Below are positions 16,239 through 25,816 of a stretch of 64,000 nucleotides of DNA, in pieces; position 1 is the first letter of the stretch, and each line of letters begins with the position of its first letter. Under the pieces are notes generated by a model. That model worked only from the letters and a program-made list of their open reading frames with translations. It was not told where the DNA came from and did no database searches. Source of the stretch: Arcobacter sp. EP1 (GTDB taxonomy: Bacteria; Campylobacterota; Campylobacteria; Campylobacterales; Arcobacteraceae); contig LPNY01000042.1 in the NCBI GenBank assembly GCA_001655195.1, positions 375,627 to 439,626 on the forward strand, in the 5' to 3' direction. The translations under genes and the position numbers were made by a program.

Positions 16239-17228
16239 ATGAAAAAAGATTTTATTACAAATAATAAATTAGATACCTCTTCTTTAGTTGAAGCTTTGAA
16301 TCTAATAGAAAATGCACGTTATATTTTAATCGTAACTCACGTAAGTCCAGATCCCGATACAATTTCATCTGGCTTAGCACTTTCAAACTACCTGTATGAA
16401 AACCGTATTAAACATAAAGTATTTAATACTAAACTCTCTGATATTCCAAGCCGATTAAATTTTTTGCCACGAAGTGAGAAAATAGTTGAAGAGTTCCCTA
16501 AATCATTTGATTTAATCATTACTGTTGATTGTGGTAGTACAAGTCGTTTTGGCTTTAAGTTACCAGAGGGTGTTCCCGTACTAAATATTGACCACCATAA
16601 ATCAAATAACAATTTTGGAACGGTTAACTTAGTCGATTTTAACAAAGCAGCAACGGCAGAAGTTATTTATGATTTTTTCCGTTTTAATGGTTTGTATATT
16701 TCAAAGAATACGGCTGAGTGTTTGTATGTAGGAATTTACGAAGATTCTATTGCATTTACAACGCCACGATGTGATGAATTTACCTATGAAAAAATCAATT
16801 TTCTAGTGAAATGTGGAGCAGACCCTTCTTATATTGCCCAAAAATTAAAACAGAGAGAATCTCTTGCAAAGTTTAGAATTTTGCCTAAAATCTTTGACAG
16901 TTTGGAACTTCATCAAGAAGGTGAAGTAGCAACTATATATTGTTTAGAAGAGTGGTTTAAAGAAACGGGAGCTTTAGTTCATGAAACTGAGATTGCACTG
17001 GATATGATTTTAAATATGAATATTGTCAAAATAGCCGTTTATTTACGTATTCAAAACGGGAAAACTAGAGTCTCATTACGTTCAAAGAAAAAAATTGATG
17101 TCTCTCAAATTGCAGCTACCTTTAATGGTGGTGGACATCTAAATGCAGCAGGATGTAGTGTGGAAACACTAGATATCTTTGAAGCAAAAGAAAAAGTATT
17201 AAAGGAAATTTTTGAAACGAAGAAATAG
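16239..17228 (+). CDS. DHH/DHHA1 phosphoesterase, NrnA-like (oligoribonuclease / pAp phosphatase)
   Basis: Degrades nano-RNAs and probably 3'-phosphoadenosine-5'-phosphate. 329 residues: THVSPDPDTISSGLAL (DxD metal motif) near 33, TVDCGS near 93, the DHH signature NIDHHKSNNNFGTVNLVD near 117, and the DHHA1 substrate loop FNGGGHLNAAGC near 300. Length and order of motifs fit NrnA rather than RecJ. The 3' end overlaps the M23 peptidase start by 17 bases. Confidence 0.88.
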   Translation: MKKDFITNNKLDTSSLVEALNLIENARYILIVTHVSPDPDTISSGLALSNYLYENRIKHKVFNTKLSDIPSRLNFLPRSEKIVEEFPKSFDLIITVDCGSTSRFGFKLPEGVPVLNIDHHKSNNNFGTVNLVDFNKAATAEVIYDFFRFNGLYISKNTAECLYVGIYEDSIAFTTPRCDEFTYEKINFLVKCGADPSYIAQKLKQRESLAKFRILPKIFDSLELHQEGEVATIYCLEEWFKETGALVHETEIALDMILNMNIVKIAVYLRIQNGKTRVSLRSKKKIDVSQIAATFNGGGHLNAAGCSVETLDIFEAKEKVLKEIFETKK

Positions 17229-18585
17229 TAGTTTTATTAAAGTGTTATTTTCACTTATTTTAATTGTATTAATTGCAGGAACTGCATTTATTTATGTCTC
17301 TCCTCAGTTTGAGAAAAATTCTCCAGTTGTTGAGTTTAAAGAGAATGTTTATTGGAATTTAAGAGATAAACTTACTATGAACCTCTTGGATGATAGTGGA
17401 ATTAAATATTATAAAATAACATTCAAAGATGGAAACAGTGAAAAAGTCTTAAAACAAGAGATTTTAGCAACTCCCAAAAAGAGTATTACTTTAGAGTTAG
17501 AAGCACCAAAATTTAATATGTTCTTTAAAAGTAAAGAAGTCTCTCTTATTGTTGAAGCAATTGATAATAGTAAATGGAACTTCTTTGATGGAAATAAAAC
17601 AATTAACTCTTATAAGATAAAAATTGATAAAAAGCGTCCAGTTGTGGAGATTATCTCTAATTCTTATGCAATTCGTCGTGGTGGAAGTGCTGTTGTTATT
17701 GTAAAAATTGAAGATGAAAATTTAAAAGATGCTTATCTATCTTTTTCTAAAAAAGAGCGTTTTGAACTGATACCTTTTTACAAAGAGAACTACTATATGG
17801 CATTGATTGGTTGGCCAGTAACATTAACTGAATTTAATGGAGCTAATATTGTTGCCATGGATAAAGCCAATAACTTTTCTCAAACGAAAGTCCCTTTATA
17901 TATAAGAGCACTAAAGATGCGAAAATCTAATATAAAAATATCAGACTCTTTTATTAATAATGTAAGCACAAAAGTCATTGAACAAAGTGCAGAAACAATC
18001 CCTGACTCTTTAGAAAAGATATTTGTCAAACAAAACGATTTAATTCGTGCAAAAAATGTAGCAACCATACGACGAGTTTCATCAGATTATATGAATAAAG
18101 ATCGCGTTGATAATTTTGGGATTGGTGTTTTTAAACGTCTAAAAAATGCTTCCACTGCAGGTTACTTTGGGCAAAAAAGACACTATTACCATAATCGCGA
18201 AAAAATAGATGAAGCGTGGCACTTGGGTGTGGATTGGGCAAGTGTAAAACGAGCAGATATTAAAACAAGTAATGGCGGAACGGTTATTTTTAATGATTAT
18301 TTAGGAATTTATGGAAATACTATTATAATAGATCATGGATATGGACTACAAACACTATATGCGCACACGAGTGCTTCTAGTGTTAATGTGGGTGATAGTG
18401 TGAATAAAGGTCAAAAAATAGGAAATACAGGAACGACAGGTGCTGTTTTAGGAGACCATTTACATTTTGGGGTATTAATTCAAGGTGTTGAAGTAAACCC
18501 TTTAGAGTGGATGGATAAAAACTGGATTAAAACACGTATTACAGATATTATAAAAGATGCAAAAGAGGTTATTGATAACAAATGA
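17212..18585 (+). CDS. M23-family peptidoglycan endopeptidase
   Basis: 457 residues: a short basic N terminus and membrane helix (about 8-28), a long beta-rich periplasmic region, and a C-terminal LytM/M23 domain with the zinc motif WHLGVDWAS (HxxxD), LYAHTSASS and HLHFGVLI. Such proteins trim cross-links and influence cell shape in Campylobacterota. It uses a TTG start (17212) inside the end of nrnA, with AAAGGAAAT upstream. It overlaps lpxC by four bases, and this order (peptidase, lpxC, tsaB-like, thrB) matches what I recall from C. jejuni. Confidence 0.88.
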   Translation: MKRRNSSFIKVLFSLILIVLIAGTAFIYVSPQFEKNSPVVEFKENVYWNLRDKLTMNLLDDSGIKYYKITFKDGNSEKVLKQEILATPKKSITLELEAPKFNMFFKSKEVSLIVEAIDNSKWNFFDGNKTINSYKIKIDKKRPVVEIISNSYAIRRGGSAVVIVKIEDENLKDAYLSFSKKERFELIPFYKENYYMALIGWPVTLTEFNGANIVAMDKANNFSQTKVPLYIRALKMRKSNIKISDSFINNVSTKVIEQSAETIPDSLEKIFVKQNDLIRAKNVATIRRVSSDYMNKDRVDNFGIGVFKRLKNASTAGYFGQKRHYYHNREKIDEAWHLGVDWASVKRADIKTSNGGTVIFNDYLGIYGNTIIIDHGYGLQTLYAHTSASSVNVGDSVNKGQKIGNTGTTGAVLGDHLHFGVLIQGVEVNPLEWMDKNWIKTRITDIIKDAKEVIDNK

Positions 18586-19493
18586 AACAAAGAACGATAG
18601 CAAAACCTGTTGAAATAGTTGGAATTGGACTTCATAAAGGAGTACCTGTTAAAATGCGTTTAGAACCCTTAGGCGCAGATGAAGGTATTATCTTTTATCG
18701 AAGTGATGAAGCCTTATCAATCCCTTTAAAAATTGAGAATGTAGTTGATACTAAAATGGCAACTGTGATTGGAAAAAATGGTGTTGTTATTTCAACCATT
18801 GAGCATCTTTTATCAGCAGTGTATGCTTATGGAATCGATAACTTAAGAGTGGTAATTGATAATGATGAAGTTCCAGTTTTAGATGGAAGTTCTTCAGGAT
18901 ATTGTATGCTTATAGATGAAGTGGGAATCAAAGAGCTCAATGCTTCAAAAAAAGCCATCAAAGTAAAAAAAGAGGTTGAAGTAACAACCGAAGATGGTAA
19001 ACGGGTCTGCTTAAAACCTTCAAAAAATCATATTATTTATGATTTTTCAATTGATTTTGATAGCCCAGTTATTGGTGAACAGTCATACCATTTCGATTAT
19101 TCTATTGATGAGTACAAAGAGAATATTAGTCGTGCTAGAACTTTTGGTTTCCTACATGAAGTTCAATATCTACGAAGCATTGGCTTAGCGCAAGGTGGTA
19201 GCTTAGAAAACGCTATTGTTGTTGACAATGATAAGATTTTAAATCCTGAAGGATTACGTTACGATAATGAATTCGTACGCCATAAGATTTTAGATGCAAT
19301 TGGTGATATGGCACTTTTAGGTTATACCTTGATTGGTGAATACGATGCCCATGCAGGAAGTCATCATTTAAATCATTTACTGACCAAAAAACTTTATGAA
19401 TCGGAAGAAAACTACGAAATTATCGATTTAGAACAAGCGGCAGTTGAGTCCCATGTTTTTGAAAAAGCATATGCAACAGTAGCTGCAATTTAG
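18582..19493 (+). CDS. lpxC: UDP-3-O-acyl-N-acetylglucosamine deacetylase LpxC
   Basis: Zinc enzyme for the committed step of lipid A synthesis. 303 residues with KQRTIAKPVEIVGIGLHKG at the start, the zinc-ligand segment VISTIEHLLSAVYAYGIDN, the LDGSSSGY motif, FVRHKILDAIGDMALLG (His and Asp ligands) and AGSHHLNHLL near the end. Overlaps the M23 gene by ATGA; the tsaB-like gene follows after seven bases. Confidence 0.97.
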   Translation: MKQRTIAKPVEIVGIGLHKGVPVKMRLEPLGADEGIIFYRSDEALSIPLKIENVVDTKMATVIGKNGVVISTIEHLLSAVYAYGIDNLRVVIDNDEVPVLDGSSSGYCMLIDEVGIKELNASKKAIKVKKEVEVTTEDGKRVCLKPSKNHIIYDFSIDFDSPVIGEQSYHFDYSIDEYKENISRARTFGFLHEVQYLRSIGLAQGGSLENAIVVDNDKILNPEGLRYDNEFVRHKILDAIGDMALLGYTLIGEYDAHAGSHHLNHLLTKKLYESEENYEIIDLEQAAVESHVFEKAYATVAAI

Positions 19494-19500
19494 GAAATAG

Positions 19501-19953
19501 ATGGTTGATATTTTAGTTATTTCTATTAGTACTCCTGTTAAAATTGGACTTTATAAAGAGAACGTTTTAGTAGAAACTTATGAAATAGATGGTAAAACTT
19601 CAGATGAATTACCAAAGCTGTTTAAAAAAATCACAGCTTTCAATGAATTAAGTCGAATATTTTATGTAAATAGCCCTGGGTCATATATGGCGATAAAAGT
19701 TGCCTATGTGTTTTTAAAAACTATAAGTATTACAAAAAGTTTACCTTTTTTTGCAACCAGTGGATTTCATTTTAATAATAACACTCCCATTAAAGCATTG
19801 GGAAAAAAATATTTTATGCAAGAAAATGGTGAAACAGTTATTGATTTTATTGATGAATCAACAAAAATTGATGACTTTACTGTCCCTCAAACTTTAGATG
19901 AAAACATCTTTAGTGAGGATACGTTACCCATATATAATTTACCAGCAGTTTAA
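19501..19953 (+). CDS. TsaB-like protein (t6A tRNA modification), short form
   Basis: 150 residues that align by eye to the N-terminal half of TsaB/Yea[23 protein letters not shown], the [13 protein letters not shown] helix, and [20 protein letters not shown], equivalent to the GPGSFTGIR motif. TsaB proteins are usually above 200 residues, and key residues are changed (N for G, Y for F). It may be a reduced scaffold for TsaD. It lies between lpxC and thrB, as in C. jejuni from memory. Confidence 0.6.
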   Translation: MVDILVISISTPVKIGLYKENVLVETYEIDGKTSDELPKLFKKITAFNELSRIFYVNSPGSYMAIKVAYVFLKTISITKSLPFFATSGFHFNNNTPIKALGKKYFMQENGETVIDFIDESTKIDDFTVPQTLDENIFSEDTLPIYNLPAV

Positions 19954-19970
19954 AAGAAGAAGGAAAGAGA

Positions 19971-20852
19971 GTGAAAGTAAGCGTACCCGCAACGAGTGCA
20001 AATTTAGGGCCAGGTTTTGATAGTCTGGGATTAGCGATAAAAGTAAAAAACCAAGTTATAATTAAACCTTCAAAGTTTCACAGTGTCTCCTTAAAGGGAG
20101 AAGGTGCGAATAATCCTATCTTAAAAGATAACAATATGTTTATTGCTATTTTTAATGATTTTTATAACAACATTAGCCATAAAAAACGCTCTTTTAGATT
20201 TGAATTTGAAAATCAAATCCCACTATCACGAGGACTTGGAAGTTCATCCGCAGTTATTGTTTCAGCAATTGCTTCAGCATATGCTATTGAAGGTATTGAA
20301 TTACCAAAACAAAAACTGTTAAATCTAGCACTTGCTTACGAATCACATCCTGATAATATTACTCCAGCTGTGATGGGTGGATTTAATGTAGCAACTGTGA
20401 AAGATAATGAAGTTAACTTTATTAAAAAATCTATTCCAAAAACGCTTAGTGCTGTTATTGTTGTACCAAATCGTCCAATCTCAACACAACTTTCACGAAA
20501 AACACTTCCATTTAAATACTCTAAAGAGGATGCTATTTTTAATATTTCACATTCTTCACTGTTAACAGCATGTTTTATGAGTGAGAACTGGGATATGCTT
20601 CGTACTGCATCACTGGATAAATTTCATCAAAAATATCGAATGAAACAGATGCCGGAACTTTTCGAAGTTCAGAAGATATCGTTACGTGCAGGAGCGCTGA
20701 TGAGTACCCTATCTGGGTCTGGTTCAACACTGTTTTCAATGTGTTATGCCGAAGATGCTAAAAAAATAGAGACCAAACTTAGAGAGAAATTCCCTCATTT
20801 TAAAGTCTTTATTTCTGGTTTCGATAACTACGGTGTGAGAGTTGAAAATTAA
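19971..20852 (+). CDS. thrB: homoserine kinase ThrB
   Basis: GHMP kinase making O-phosphohomoserine for threonine synthesis. 293 residues: [21 protein letters not shown] at the N terminus and the ATP loop [19 protein letters not shown] near 85, plus [11 protein letters not shown] near 245. Starts at GTG (19971) after AGGAAAGAG. Its product is the substrate of thrC, found at 53250-54725. Confidence 0.96.
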   Translation: MKVSVPATSANLGPGFDSLGLAIKVKNQVIIKPSKFHSVSLKGEGANNPILKDNNMFIAIFNDFYNNISHKKRSFRFEFENQIPLSRGLGSSSAVIVSAIASAYAIEGIELPKQKLLNLALAYESHPDNITPAVMGGFNVATVKDNEVNFIKKSIPKTLSAVIVVPNRPISTQLSRKTLPFKYSKEDAIFNISHSSLLTACFMSENWDMLRTASLDKFHQKYRMKQMPELFEVQKISLRAGALMSTLSGSGSTLFSMCYAEDAKKIETKLREKFPHFKVFISGFDNYGVRVEN

Positions 20853-20887
20853 CATTTTAGTTAATTAAGTAAGGTTTAGGTATAATC

Positions 20888-21151
20888 TTGGCTAATTTAA
20901 AAAAACCTCTTCGGATGTGTATCCTTTGTAGAAGCAGACTCGAGAAAGATAATCTATTGCGTTTAAGATGTGAAAATAAAAAACTTGTGCCATATAATGG
21001 CTATGGTAGAAGTTTTTATATTTGTTATAAATGCTTAGACGAAAATCTTGAAGGCAATACAAAGAGAATAGAACGAGCACTGTGTAAAGAGTGTAAAAAT
21101 AAAGATGAGTACATTGTACAACTTAAGGAGATATTAACATATGTCAGATAA
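20888..21151 (+). CDS. YlxR family RNA-binding protein
   Basis: 87 residues with the YlxR/DUF448 signature KPLRMCILCRSRLEKDNLLRLR and a later YICYKC/ALCKEC pair of extra cysteines. The position directly before infB, overlapping it by 11 bases, is the usual one. The only usable start is TTG at 20888, because the frame has a stop just upstream; AGG is seven bases before it, and TATAAT overlaps that gap, so a nearly leaderless transcript is possible. Proposed roles include nucleoid or RNA binding; not settled. Confidence 0.82.
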   Translation: MANLKKPLRMCILCRSRLEKDNLLRLRCENKKLVPYNGYGRSFYICYKCLDENLEGNTKRIERALCKECKNKDEYIVQLKEILTYVR

Positions 21152-23825
21152 TGTTAGAGTATATGAAATTGCAGAGGAAGCAGGTGCCTCAAGCACTGAA
21201 GTAATCACAAAAGCAAAAGATTTAGGAATTGAACTAAAATCGCCTCAAAGTGCAGTTTCATTTGAAGATGCAGAAGAAATAGCTAATTATATAATGACAG
21301 GAAAAAGTCCAAAATTAGCTAAAAAACCTGCACCTAAAAAAGTTAAAAAAATAGTCAAAAAAGAAGAGAAGGTTGAAGAAAAAGTTGAAACTCAACCTGT
21401 TCAAGAACAAGAGGTAAAAAAAGAAGAACCTAAAGTTGTTGAACCAAAGACTGTTGACTCTGTAAAGCAAGAAGAAGTCAAACCAGTTGTTGAAGAAAAA
21501 GCTGTTGAAAAAACAGAACCAGCACCTGTTGAAACAAAAGAAGTAATCGAAAATAACACTAAAGTTAAAAAGATTGTTCCTAAACGACGTGGTTTAAAAA
21601 TTATTAAGAAGAAAAAGCCTCGAATAGAAACTCCTACTATTGATACTCAATCTTCAGAAGCTCAGCCTAAAAAACAGATGAAATCGTTAAGTGAAATCCT
21701 TGGAAGTAACAATAACTTGGATTCTGCAGCAGAGTTTAAAAACGATAGCAGACCTGCACATAAATCAAAAGCACAAAAGAAAAAAACTGCAGCTAAAGCA
21801 CATGAACATGGAAAAGTTTTAGATATTGCAACAGCTAAACAAGAGTTTAAAAACTCTGATGACTCTTTACTTGGAGAAGAGGTTGTTCTTTTAGATATGG
21901 ATTTACAAGATACTTCAAAACTATTTGAAGATGAGCAAAAGAAACAACAGCAACAAATCAGAACAACTAAACCATCTGCTTTTGGAAATAGACCACAAGG
22001 TTTAAGAAGAAAGAAAAGAAAGAAAAGAATTAAACGAGAGAGTGAAGAAGTAGAAATTACTGAAGTTGCAATTCCTGAAGATGTACGGGTTTACGAATTT
22101 GCTGAAGCGTGTGGAAAATCACCTGCAGAAGTAATTACTGTACTATTCGGTCTTGGAATGTTAGTAACTAAAAATGACTTCTTAAAACAAGACGAACTTG
22201 AAATTCTTGGTGAAGAGTTTGGTATTGAAGTAACTGTTAAAGATGCTTTAGAGGATGCTAACTATGTTGAAGAGTATGCTGATGAAGAGATTGATACAAC
22301 AAACTTTGTAACACGACCTCCAGTTGTTACTATTATGGGTCACGTTGATCATGGTAAAACTTCGTTACTTGATAAAATTAGATCTGCAAAAGTTGCAAAT
22401 GGTGAAGCAGGTGGAATTACTCAACATATTTCTGCATATACTGTTGAACAAAGAGGCCAAAAAATTACATTTGTAGATACTCCAGGTCACGCCGCATTCT
22501 CTGAAATGCGATCACGTGGAGCAAACGTTACTGATGTTATTATTATTGTTGTTGCCGCTGATGATGGTGTTATGCCACAAACTGAAGAAGTAATTGCGCA
22601 TGCAAAAGCTTCTGGATGTCCAATCATAGTAGCTATGAATAAAATGGATAAAGAGTCTGCAAATCCTGATATGGTTAAATCACAAATGGCAGAAAAAGAG
22701 ATGATGCCAGTTGATTGGGGTGGAGATATTGAATTTATTGGTGTTTCTGCACAAACAGGTGAAGGTATTGATGACTTATTAGAAAATATCTTACTTCAAT
22801 CAGAGATATTAGAACTTCAAGCAGACCCAACAGCAAAAGCAAAAGCAACAGTTGTTGAATCATCATTAGAAAAAGGTCGAGGACCAGTTGCTACAGTTAT
22901 TGTACAAAATGGTACACTAAAAGTGGGTGATAATATTGTTTGTGATACTACATACGGTAGAGTTAAAGCACTGACTAATGATATGGGTAAACCAGTTAAA
23001 GAGCTTGGGCTTTCTGAAACCGGTAATGTTCTTGGTCTTGGTGACGTACCAACTTCTGGTTCATTCTTAGTTGCACAAGATTCTGATAAAGAAGCTAGAG
23101 ATATCGCAACAACGCGAGCAGAACATGCACGTGCTAAAGAGCTTTCTAAATCAACTAAAGTAACACTTGAAGAGATGAGTGGATTAATTGCAGAAGGTAA
23201 AATTAAACAATTACCAGTAATTATTAAAACAGATGTTGGTGGTTCATTAGAAGCTATTAAAGGTTCTTTAGAAAAAATCGCAAACGAAGAAGTTAAAGTA
23301 AAAGTTCTTCATGCAGCAGTTGGTGGAATTACAGAGTCTGACTTAGTACTTGCAAATGCTTCTGAAGGGTGTATTATCTTAGGATTTAACGTTAGACCTA
23401 CAGGTTCTGTTAAACAAAAAGCAAAAGCAGATGGAATCACTATTAATACGTATACAATTATCTACGACTTATTAGATGATGTAAAAGATGCTCTATCTGG
23501 TATGATGAGTGCAGTTATTAGAGAAGAAAATACTGGTCAAGCAGAAGTAAGAGATACATTTGTTGTTCCTAAAATTGGAACAGTTGCAGGATGTTTAGTT
23601 ACTGATGGTAAAGTAATCAGAGGTGGACATGCAAGAATCATTCGAGATGGTATTGTTACATATACTGGTAAAATCTCTAGCTTAAAACGATTCAAAGATG
23701 ATGTTAAAGAAGTTGCTAACGGTTACGAATGTGGTATCATGTTTGATAAATTTAATGATATTAAAGTGGGTGATTTCATTGAAACATTCATTCAAATTGA
23801 AGAAAAAGTTCATATTGACGACTAG
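21141..23825 (+). CDS. infB: translation initiation factor IF-2
   Basis: Ribosomal GTPase that places fMet-tRNA at the start codon. 894 residues: an N-terminal IF2N motif (VRVYEIAEEAGASSTEVI), a long Lys/Glu/Val-rich low-complexity linker (about 55-300), a second IF2N (VRVYEFAEACGKSPAEVI), then the G domain with GHVDHGKTSLLD near 400, DTPGHAAFS and NKMDKE, and domains II-IV. Overlaps ylxR by 11 bases; rbfA follows after eight. Confidence 0.98.
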   Translation: MSDNVRVYEIAEEAGASSTEVITKAKDLGIELKSPQSAVSFEDAEEIANYIMTGKSPKLAKKPAPKKVKKIVKKEEKVEEKVETQPVQEQEVKKEEPKVVEPKTVDSVKQEEVKPVVEEKAVEKTEPAPVETKEVIENNTKVKKIVPKRRGLKIIKKKKPRIETPTIDTQSSEAQPKKQMKSLSEILGSNNNLDSAAEFKNDSRPAHKSKAQKKKTAAKAHEHGKVLDIATAKQEFKNSDDSLLGEEVVLLDMDLQDTSKLFEDEQKKQQQQIRTTKPSAFGNRPQGLRRKKRKKRIKRESEEVEITEVAIPEDVRVYEFAEACGKSPAEVITVLFGLGMLVTKNDFLKQDELEILGEEFGIEVTVKDALEDANYVEEYADEEIDTTNFVTRPPVVTIMGHVDHGKTSLLDKIRSAKVANGEAGGITQHISAYTVEQRGQKITFVDTPGHAAFSEMRSRGANVTDVIIIVVAADDGVMPQTEEVIAHAKASGCPIIVAMNKMDKESANPDMVKSQMAEKEMMPVDWGGDIEFIGVSAQTGEGIDDLLENILLQSEILELQADPTAKAKATVVESSLEKGRGPVATVIVQNGTLKVGDNIVCDTTYGRVKALTNDMGKPVKELGLSETGNVLGLGDVPTSGSFLVAQDSDKEARDIATTRAEHARAKELSKSTKVTLEEMSGLIAEGKIKQLPVIIKTDVGGSLEAIKGSLEKIANEEVKVKVLHAAVGGITESDLVLANASEGCIILGFNVRPTGSVKQKAKADGITINTYTIIYDLLDDVKDALSGMMSAVIREENTGQAEVRDTFVVPKIGTVAGCLVTDGKVIRGGHARIIRDGIVTYTGKISSLKRFKDDVKEVANGYECGIMFDKFNDIKVGDFIETFIQIEEKVHIDD

Positions 23826-23833
23826 GGTATAGT

Positions 23834-24178
23834 TTGAAAAGTGTAAATTTACAACGAACAGAGTCTTTACTCATGGAACTTATTCCAGAGGCTCTGGCTA
23901 CGTTAAACGACAGCCGAATAAATAATCTCGCAGTAACCGAAGTTAATTGTAAAAATGGTAAATATGATGCTATTGTTTATTATGATGGAACTGACTTTAC
24001 AAAAAAAGAACACCAAGTTTTAAACAATTTACTCAATAAAGCCAGTGGTCAAATTAAATCCTATTGTCTAAGCGCAACAGGATGGTATAAGTGTCCTGAC
24101 TTTAAATTCAAAGCAGATGATAACCTCGAAAAATCATTGCATATTGAAGCTCTATTTGATCAAATAAAAAAAGACTAA
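23834..24178 (+). CDS. rbfA: ribosome-binding factor A
   Basis: KH-like factor for 30S maturation. 114 residues with LQRTESLLMELIPEALATL, DSRINNLAVTEVN and the LNKASGQIKSYCLSAT helix typical of RbfA. TTG start at 23834 with AGGG seven bases upstream. The infB-rbfA-rimP order is the conserved translation cluster. Confidence 0.85.
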   Translation: MKSVNLQRTESLLMELIPEALATLNDSRINNLAVTEVNCKNGKYDAIVYYDGTDFTKKEHQVLNNLLNKASGQIKSYCLSATGWYKCPDFKFKADDNLEKSLHIEALFDQIKKD

Positions 24179-24199
24179 TAAAAGAATATAAAGAATTAT

Positions 24200-24223
24200 G
24201 GTTCCAGTAAAATGGGACCTTTT
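24200..24223 (+). terminator. weak hairpin between rbfA and rimP
   Basis: GGTTCCA (24200-24206) pairs with TGGGACC (24213-24219), one G-T wobble included, and is followed by TTTT. The short stem suggests partial termination or an mRNA processing site rather than a full stop. Confidence 0.35.
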
Positions 24224-24236
24224 AAAAGGATAATTG

Positions 24237-24665
24237 ATGAATTTAGAAGAATCAATTGAAATGACCATTAAAGGTTGTGGTGTTGAATTGTATGATCTTG
24301 TAAATACGAAAGAACATGATACTAATATTTTTAGAGTATTTATCACAAGCCCTGATGGAGTAAATTTAGATAAATGTGCGGAAGTTTCACGACTTATTTC
24401 TCCTATTTTAGATATTGATGAACCAATGAATGGTAAATACAATTTAGAAGTAAGCTCACCTGGAATTGAAAGAAAATTAAAAAAAGTGCAACACTATAAA
24501 GGTTCATTAGGTGAAAAAGTACGAATTAAAGACTTTGATAAAAATATTGTTAAAGGTAAACTTTTAAGTGCCGATGAAAATGAAATAAAAATAGAAACTG
24601 AGCACGGCGAAGAAATCATTTCATATGATGAAATCTCTGCTGCTTCAACATACTACGAGTGGTAA
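24237..24665 (+). CDS. rimP: ribosome maturation factor RimP
   Basis: 30S subunit assembly factor. 142 residues: [32 protein letters not shown], the hallmark [16 protein letters not shown], and a C-terminal SH3-like part ([16 protein letters not shown]). I place the start at the ATG at 24237, six bases after AAAAGGA; the TTG three bases earlier is too close to that site. Last gene before a strong terminator. Confidence 0.93.
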   Translation: MNLEESIEMTIKGCGVELYDLVNTKEHDTNIFRVFITSPDGVNLDKCAEVSRLISPILDIDEPMNGKYNLEVSSPGIERKLKKVQHYKGSLGEKVRIKDFDKNIVKGKLLSADENEIKIETEHGEEIISYDEISAASTYYEW

Positions 24666-24685
24666 AATAAAAAGAATTTTAAATG

Positions 24686-24716
24686 AAAGGAAGTTGAGTT
24701 TCAACTTCCTTTTTTT
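24686..24716 (+). terminator. intrinsic terminator after rimP
   Basis: AAAGGAAGTTGA (24686-24697) pairs perfectly with TCAACTTCCTTT (24701-24712) around GTT, and T residues run to 24716. It ends the thrB/ylxR-infB-rbfA-rimP transcript. The T tract abuts an ATG at 24717, which argues against that ATG as the ribD start. Confidence 0.9.
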
Positions 24717-24737
24717 ATGGTTAAAAAAGGGGTAATA

Positions 24738-25745
24738 ATGAAAATAGATGATAGTTTTTATATGAAACTTGCACTTGATGAGGCATGGAAATATCAACTT
24801 TTAACCTATCCAAATCCAGCAGTTGGTTGTGTTGTGGTGAAAAATGGTGAGTTATTATCAATAGAAGCCCATAAAGAAGCAGGACATCCCCATGCCGAAG
24901 TTAATGCACTCAAAGCTGCATTCTTAAAAAAACATCCAAATGATAAAATCAAAACAATTAATGATGCTTTTAAAGTACATGAGTACTTAATGGAACATCA
25001 CAAGAATTTTTTTACTGACTGCGAAGTGTACGTAACCCTTGAACCATGTAATCATGTAGGCAAAACGCCGGCATGTACCAATTTACTAAAAGAGCTCAAA
25101 CCAAATCGTGTTGTTATTGCTCATGAAGATTTAAATAAAGAGGCATCAGGTGGGCAAGAAACCCTCAAAAGTGTAAATATTGATGTGAGTATAGGTTGCA
25201 TGAAAAAAGAGGCGTATGACCTTTTATATCCTTTTATTAAATGGAGCAATGGTACGTTTATCTTTTACAAAATGGCACAAACATTAAATGGTTCAATTGA
25301 TGGGCAAATCTCTTCTAATAAAGCCAAAGCATATGTGCATACATTAAGAGATCGAATTGATTGTATGGCAATTGGTGGTAATACTGTTCGAACTGATAAA
25401 CCAACATTAGATGCTAGATATGTTGCTGGACGTGCACCTGATATTTTCATCTATAGTAAAAATAAAATCTTTGATAAAAAAATCCCATTGTTTCATGTCC
25501 CTAATCGTAAAGTCACCATTTCAGATGACTTGTTTAAACTCTTAGATTATAAGTTTATAATGGTTGAAGGTGTTTATAATTTATTAGATATTTTAAAAGA
25601 GAGAATCGATTATATAGTACTATTAATTAGTCCAAAGATTAGGCGTGGTCATAATGCTTTGAGTGAAATTAATATGGATTTTGAAATTATTCATGAGAAC
25701 TATATTGGTGAAGAAAAAATTATTTATCTTAAAAGAAAAAGTTAA
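24738..25745 (+). CDS. ribD: bifunctional riboflavin biosynthesis deaminase/reductase RibD
   Basis: Deaminates and reduces the pyrimidine intermediate of riboflavin synthesis. Deaminase half: NPAVGCVVVKNG, GHPHAEVNAL (zinc His and catalytic Glu) and the zinc motif EPCNHVGKTPACTNLL. Reductase half: KMAQTLNGSIDGQISSNKA, LRDRIDCMAIGGNTVRTDKP. 335 residues. I start at the ATG at 24738 behind AAGGGG; the ATG at 24717 sits on the terminator T tract. The reductase domain is at the short end. Confidence 0.93.
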   Translation: MKIDDSFYMKLALDEAWKYQLLTYPNPAVGCVVVKNGELLSIEAHKEAGHPHAEVNALKAAFLKKHPNDKIKTINDAFKVHEYLMEHHKNFFTDCEVYVTLEPCNHVGKTPACTNLLKELKPNRVVIAHEDLNKEASGGQETLKSVNIDVSIGCMKKEAYDLLYPFIKWSNGTFIFYKMAQTLNGSIDGQISSNKAKAYVHTLRDRIDCMAIGGNTVRTDKPTLDARYVAGRAPDIFIYSKNKIFDKKIPLFHVPNRKVTISDDLFKLLDYKFIMVEGVYNLLDILKERIDYIVLLISPKIRRGHNALSEINMDFEIIHENYIGEEKIIYLKRKS

Positions 25746-25816
25746 AAACAAAGTAACGTGACTTATTTACATTAAAGTAGTATCATTAGATATACCTTTA
25801 TTATAAAGGGGTAAAA

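Noticed and set aside
24717-24737. ATG at 24717 as the ribD start
   Set aside because: It abuts the T tract of the rimP terminator and lacks a binding site; the ATG at 24738 has AAGGGG at correct spacing.
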